DNA of 64,000 bases from Candidatus Kapaibacterium sp. (GTDB taxonomy: Bacteria; Bacteroidota; Ignavibacteria; Kapaibacteriales; Kapaibacteriaceae), in NCBI GenBank assembly GCA_022842685.1, contig JALHPC010000001.1, positions 74,905-138,904 on the forward strand. The letters are read 5' to 3'. Below, piece by piece: positions 61,448 through 64,000 of this stretch. The notes beneath the pieces are model-generated. The model made no database searches. It was not told where the DNA came from and saw only the letters and a list, made by a program, of their open reading frames with translations. The first letter of the stretch is position 1. Every line of letters begins with the position of its first letter. The position numbers were made by a program, and so were the translations under genes.

Positions 61448-62116
61448 ATGAACATTCACGCACTCATACTCACAGCAGTCGTTCTTTCTGGCACTCTGGT
61501 GGGCTGCGGCAGCAGCACAACGAGTCCCGATGACATCGGCAACACAACCGACATCGAACTTACAAAGCCCGGCAATCAGTGGTCGGCTTCGATTCGAATT
61601 GGCGACTCATTCCTGAGTGCTCCCACGAAGGTCACTTCTGAAAAGCGCGAGAACGGCATCACGACGCTTAGCTTCACGATCGACCTAACAGGTCATCCCG
61701 ACTCGGCTCTTATCATGCAGTTCGTGCCAGAGAAGTATCTCGACAGCCAAGGCAGGATCTCGTCGTCGATTCAAGTCAAGGTAACCAAGGATGGCATCCA
61801 AGACTTCACACAGAGTGGCAAGCCATGGACACTGGTGCGCTACGACGCCAAGGTTGGCGACACGTATAAGGTAACAGACGAAAACGGCCTTGAGAAAACG
61901 CGCACGGTTGTTGAGCGCACGGATAAAGACGACTGGCCCTTTGGATTCTTCCTCATTAAAACCATCAAGGTCGAAGAGCTACTGCCTGCGAGCGACAAGG
62001 TAGCGTCAAAGATATGGTACCGTGCTAACCACAGATTTGGCCTTGTCTACATGGAGACGTTTTTAAAGCAGGGCGGCTCAATTCGCCTGAGTCTTACCAC
62101 GCTGGCCGATGTTTAG
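61448..62116 (+). CDS. Lipoprotein of unknown function
   Basis: 222 residues. The start ATG 61448 gives MNIHALILTAVVLSGTLVGC, a lipoprotein signal followed by a Ser/Thr linker. The mature domain is beta-rich (WSASIRIGDSFLSAPTKVTS, KVGDTYKVTDENGLEKTRTV, RANHRFGLVYMETFLKQGG). No family recognised. It is divergent from the T9SS protein and ends 8 bases before the convergent der stop. Confidence 0.7.
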   Translation: MNIHALILTAVVLSGTLVGCGSSTTSPDDIGNTTDIELTKPGNQWSASIRIGDSFLSAPTKVTSEKRENGITTLSFTIDLTGHPDSALIMQFVPEKYLDSQGRISSSIQVKVTKDGIQDFTQSGKPWTLVRYDAKVGDTYKVTDENGLEKTRTVVERTDKDDWPFGFFLIKTIKVEELLPASDKVASKIWYRANHRFGLVYMETFLKQGGSIRLSLTTLADV

Positions 62117-62124
62117 ATAGCCCC

Positions 62125-63432
62125 CTACTCCTTGTGCTTGTCCTTAAACAAGAAGCTAATGGGCACACCTTCGAAATCGTACAGGCCGCGTAGCTGACGC
62201 TCCATGTATCGCTTGTAACTCTCTGGCAATAGCGCCGGATGGTTCAAGAAGAAGGCAAACACTGGCGGAGCCACCTTCACTTGCGTTACGTAATTAATGC
62301 GCAAGTCGCGGCCACGCACAGCCGGGGGCGGAGTTTTTTCCAGTATCTCAATCAACTTCTCATTCAACTCATGCGTTGGCACGCGCTGCAAACGACGCTG
62401 TTGAATGGCCTTTGCCATTTCTAACACCTTGGTGATCCGCTGCTTCGTCACAGCAGAAATCATTACCACCGGAGCCCATTCCATATTTGGCAGGTCGCCA
62501 TGAATTTTCTTCACCAAATCGTCGGCCGTGCGCGTTTCTTTTTCGATGAGATCCCACTTATTGACGGCCACAATAAGCCCCTTGCGCGCTTCCAACACCT
62601 GATTCATAATGCGCTTGTCTTGCATCTCAAGACCCTGCTCGGCATCAATCACCACCACGGCAACGTCGCAGCGCTCTATTGCCCTAGCGGTTCGCATCGT
62701 GCTGTACATCTCAACCTGCTCGCTAATCTGCGAGCGCCGGCGTAAGCCGGCTGTGTCGATTAGCACCATCTGCTCGCCATAGTACGTCACCACCGAGTCG
62801 ATAGCATCGCGCGTAGTGCCAGCAATGGGCGTTACCACCATACGGTCCTTGCCAAGTAAGGCGTTCGTGAGCGAACTCTTCCCTACATTCGGACGCCCCA
62901 CAATGGCAATTTTCAATCGCTCGTCGTCATCCGACGTGTCGTCTTCTAAGTCCTTCACAATCTCATCCAGCACATCTCCCGTGCTTCGGCCATTTAATGC
63001 CGAGAGTGGATAAGGGTCACCGAGACCAAGAGCGTAAAACTCCGACGAGTTAAAGTCGCCTGCGGCGTTATCGCATTTGTTCACTACCAAGATTACCGGC
63101 TTCGTTGCCTTCCTAAGCTGCGCAGCTATGGTTTGGTCGGTAGGCGTCATACCATCCTTACCATCAACCACAAACACGATAACGTCGGCTTCATCCATGG
63201 CAAGCTGCGCCTGCTCGCGGATGGCCTTGTCGAACAGCTCCTCGCTCTCGGGCACAATACCGCCCGTGTCCACCAACTGAAAGCGCTTGCCGTTCCACTC
63301 TCCGGTAGCGTACAACCGGTCTCGTGTAACGCCAGGAATTGCCTCGACGATGGCGTGTCGCTCTTCGATAATCCGATTGAAGAGCGTTGATTTGCCCACA
63401 TTGGGGCGACCGACGATGGCAACAAGTCCCAT
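62125..63432 (-). CDS. der: Ribosome biogenesis GTPase Der
   Basis: Double-GTPase (EngA) needed for 50S subunit maturation, 435 residues. The first G domain has GRPNVGKSTLFNRI, DTGGIV and NKCD. The second has GRPNVGKSSLTNAL, DTAGL and NKWD. The C-terminal KH-like domain follows (from about 350; RDLRINYVTQVKVAPPVFAF). It ends KDKHKE. It is 3 bases downstream of the moxR stop on the same strand. Confidence 0.97.
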   Translation of the reverse strand: MGLVAIVGRPNVGKSTLFNRIIEERHAIVEAIPGVTRDRLYATGEWNGKRFQLVDTGGIVPESEELFDKAIREQAQLAMDEADVIVFVVDGKDGMTPTDQTIAAQLRKATKPVILVVNKCDNAAGDFNSSEFYALGLGDPYPLSALNGRSTGDVLDEIVKDLEDDTSDDDERLKIAIVGRPNVGKSSLTNALLGKDRMVVTPIAGTTRDAIDSVVTYYGEQMVLIDTAGLRRRSQISEQVEMYSTMRTARAIERCDVAVVVIDAEQGLEMQDKRIMNQVLEARKGLIVAVNKWDLIEKETRTADDLVKKIHGDLPNMEWAPVVMISAVTKQRITKVLEMAKAIQQRRLQRVPTHELNEKLIEILEKTPPPAVRGRDLRINYVTQVKVAPPVFAFFLNHPALLPESYKRYMERQLRGLYDFEGVPISFLFKDKHKE

Positions 63433-63435
63433 GCG

Positions 63436-64000
63436 TTAGATTCCGCGAATAATATCGGCCACAATGGCCTGTGTTCCTATGCCATCGGCTTCGGCAGCAT
63501 AATTGGTTACAATACGATGCCGCAGCACGCTTACTGCCACGGCGTTCACGTCGTCGATACTCGGCGAGAAACGGCCCGATAGAGCCGCACGGCTTTTAGC
63601 ACCCAGCACCAAATACTGCGATGCGCGCGGTCCAGCGCCATAGCTGATGTATTGCTTGACGAGGCCAGTGCTGGTGGCGTCGGGACGTGTGGCACGCACG
63701 ACGTTCACAGCATGGCGCACAACGTTGTCGGCAACGGGTACGCGCCGCACAAGATCTTGCGCAGCAGTGATGTCGGCAGCTCCCATTACATGATTCACCA
63801 ACGCCGGCCGCTCATCGGTTGTGGTTCGCACCACCTCGACCTCTTCGTCAAACGAAGGATAGTCGAGCTGAAGGTTGAACATAAATCGGTCGAGCTGAGC
63901 TTCGGGCAGCGGATACGTACCCTCTTGTTCGATGGGGTTTTGCGTGGCCAGCACAAAGAAGGGCTTGTCGAGTTGATATGTGGTGCCGGCAGCCGTAACG
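63436..64000 (-). CDS. MoxR-family AAA ATPase (5' part cut by window)
   Basis: C-terminal 188 codons of an AAA ATPase, running off the right edge, so the Walker A region is missing. Present are the Walker B-distal/sensor region (PFFVLATQNPIEQEGTYPLP then EAQLDRFMF, sensor 1 Asn and the arginine-finger segment) and the lid domain (YISYGAGPRASQYLVLGAKS). MoxR proteins act as chaperones for VWA-domain proteins, typically encoded downstream; here der follows instead. Confidence 0.93.
   Translation of the reverse strand, partial: VTAAGTTYQLDKPFFVLATQNPIEQEGTYPLPEAQLDRFMFNLQLDYPSFDEEVEVVRTTTDERPALVNHVMGAADITAAQDLVRRVPVADNVVRHAVNVVRATRPDATSTGLVKQYISYGAGPRASQYLVLGAKSRAALSGRFSPSIDDVNAVAVSVLRHRIVTNYAAEADGIGTQAIVADIIRGI

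Noticed and set aside
1..64000. CRISPR arrays, rRNA genes, insertion sequences, phage or plasmid genes.
   Set aside because: None seen: no regularly spaced repeats, no transposase or integrase motifs, and no rRNA-like sequence.

Overview
This window looks like a chromosomal stretch from the Bacteroidota/Chlorobiota superphylum, most likely a Kapabacteria/Ignavibacteria-like lineage. The evidence is three large secreted proteins with type IX secretion (T9SS) C-terminal sorting domains, many small lipoproteins with short lipoboxes, and promoter boxes of the Bacteroidetes type (TAnnTTTG, sometimes with an upstream TTG) ahead of many transcription units. The taxonomic call is inference. I see no rRNA genes, insertion sequences, phage genes or CRISPR arrays. 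Genes are packed tightly, with many ATGA or GTGA stop/start overlaps.

Region 1 (1-10102, minus strand) is the classical transcription/translation operon. Four tRNAs (Tyr, Gly, Thr, Trp) are followed by secE, nusG, rplK, rplA, rplJ, rplL, rpoB and the 5' part of rpoC. A strong promoter lies ahead of tRNA-Tyr and an attenuator-like hairpin lies between rplL and rpoB. Region 2 (10152-22378) holds carA, an HNH nuclease, a DUF1800-DUF1501-T9SS hydrolase-like operon (minus), and a plus-strand operon of a YfhO-like membrane protein, an unknown protein and aspartokinase. Region 3 (22375-31217) holds a maf-ABC permease-plsY operon, an OmpR-type two-component system, an outer-membrane-like protein, a glutathione peroxidase, and a compact three-gene operon whose products all appear to act on the tRNA anticodon loop (TcdA, an MnmC2/MnmL-like FAD oxidase, MnmM). 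It ends with an FMN reductase.

Region 4 (31242-41230) holds a pirin, a P-type cation ATPase, a histidine ammonia-lyase paired with an ATP-grasp enzyme, an LpxH-like hydrolase, and panB with two lipoproteins ending at a perfect terminator. Region 5 (41333-45172) holds a c-type haem/porin fusion, a two-TM protein and a Tat-lipoprotein Rieske protein (a candidate electron-transfer module), then an RsmB-like methyltransferase and an unknown gene. Region 6 (45313-53572) is a long plus-strand run: rpoZ, coaBC, an ABC-F ATPase, a SIMPL protein, a glycosyltransferase, dcd, two lipoproteins, then a sigma/anti-sigma pair.

Region 7 (53774-58526) contains a second sigma-like gene and a Crp/Fnr regulator next to a sulfane-sulfur operon (persulfide dioxygenase-rhodanese, rhodanese, thioredoxin, TauE/SafE exporter). 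A near-consensus Crp-type palindrome sits at about the class II activator position of that operon. Region 8 (58562-64000) holds a T9SS surface protein, a lipoprotein, der and a MoxR ATPase cut by the window edge. At several genes the TAnnTTTG box ends only 3-7 bases before the start codon, which suggests leaderless mRNAs.
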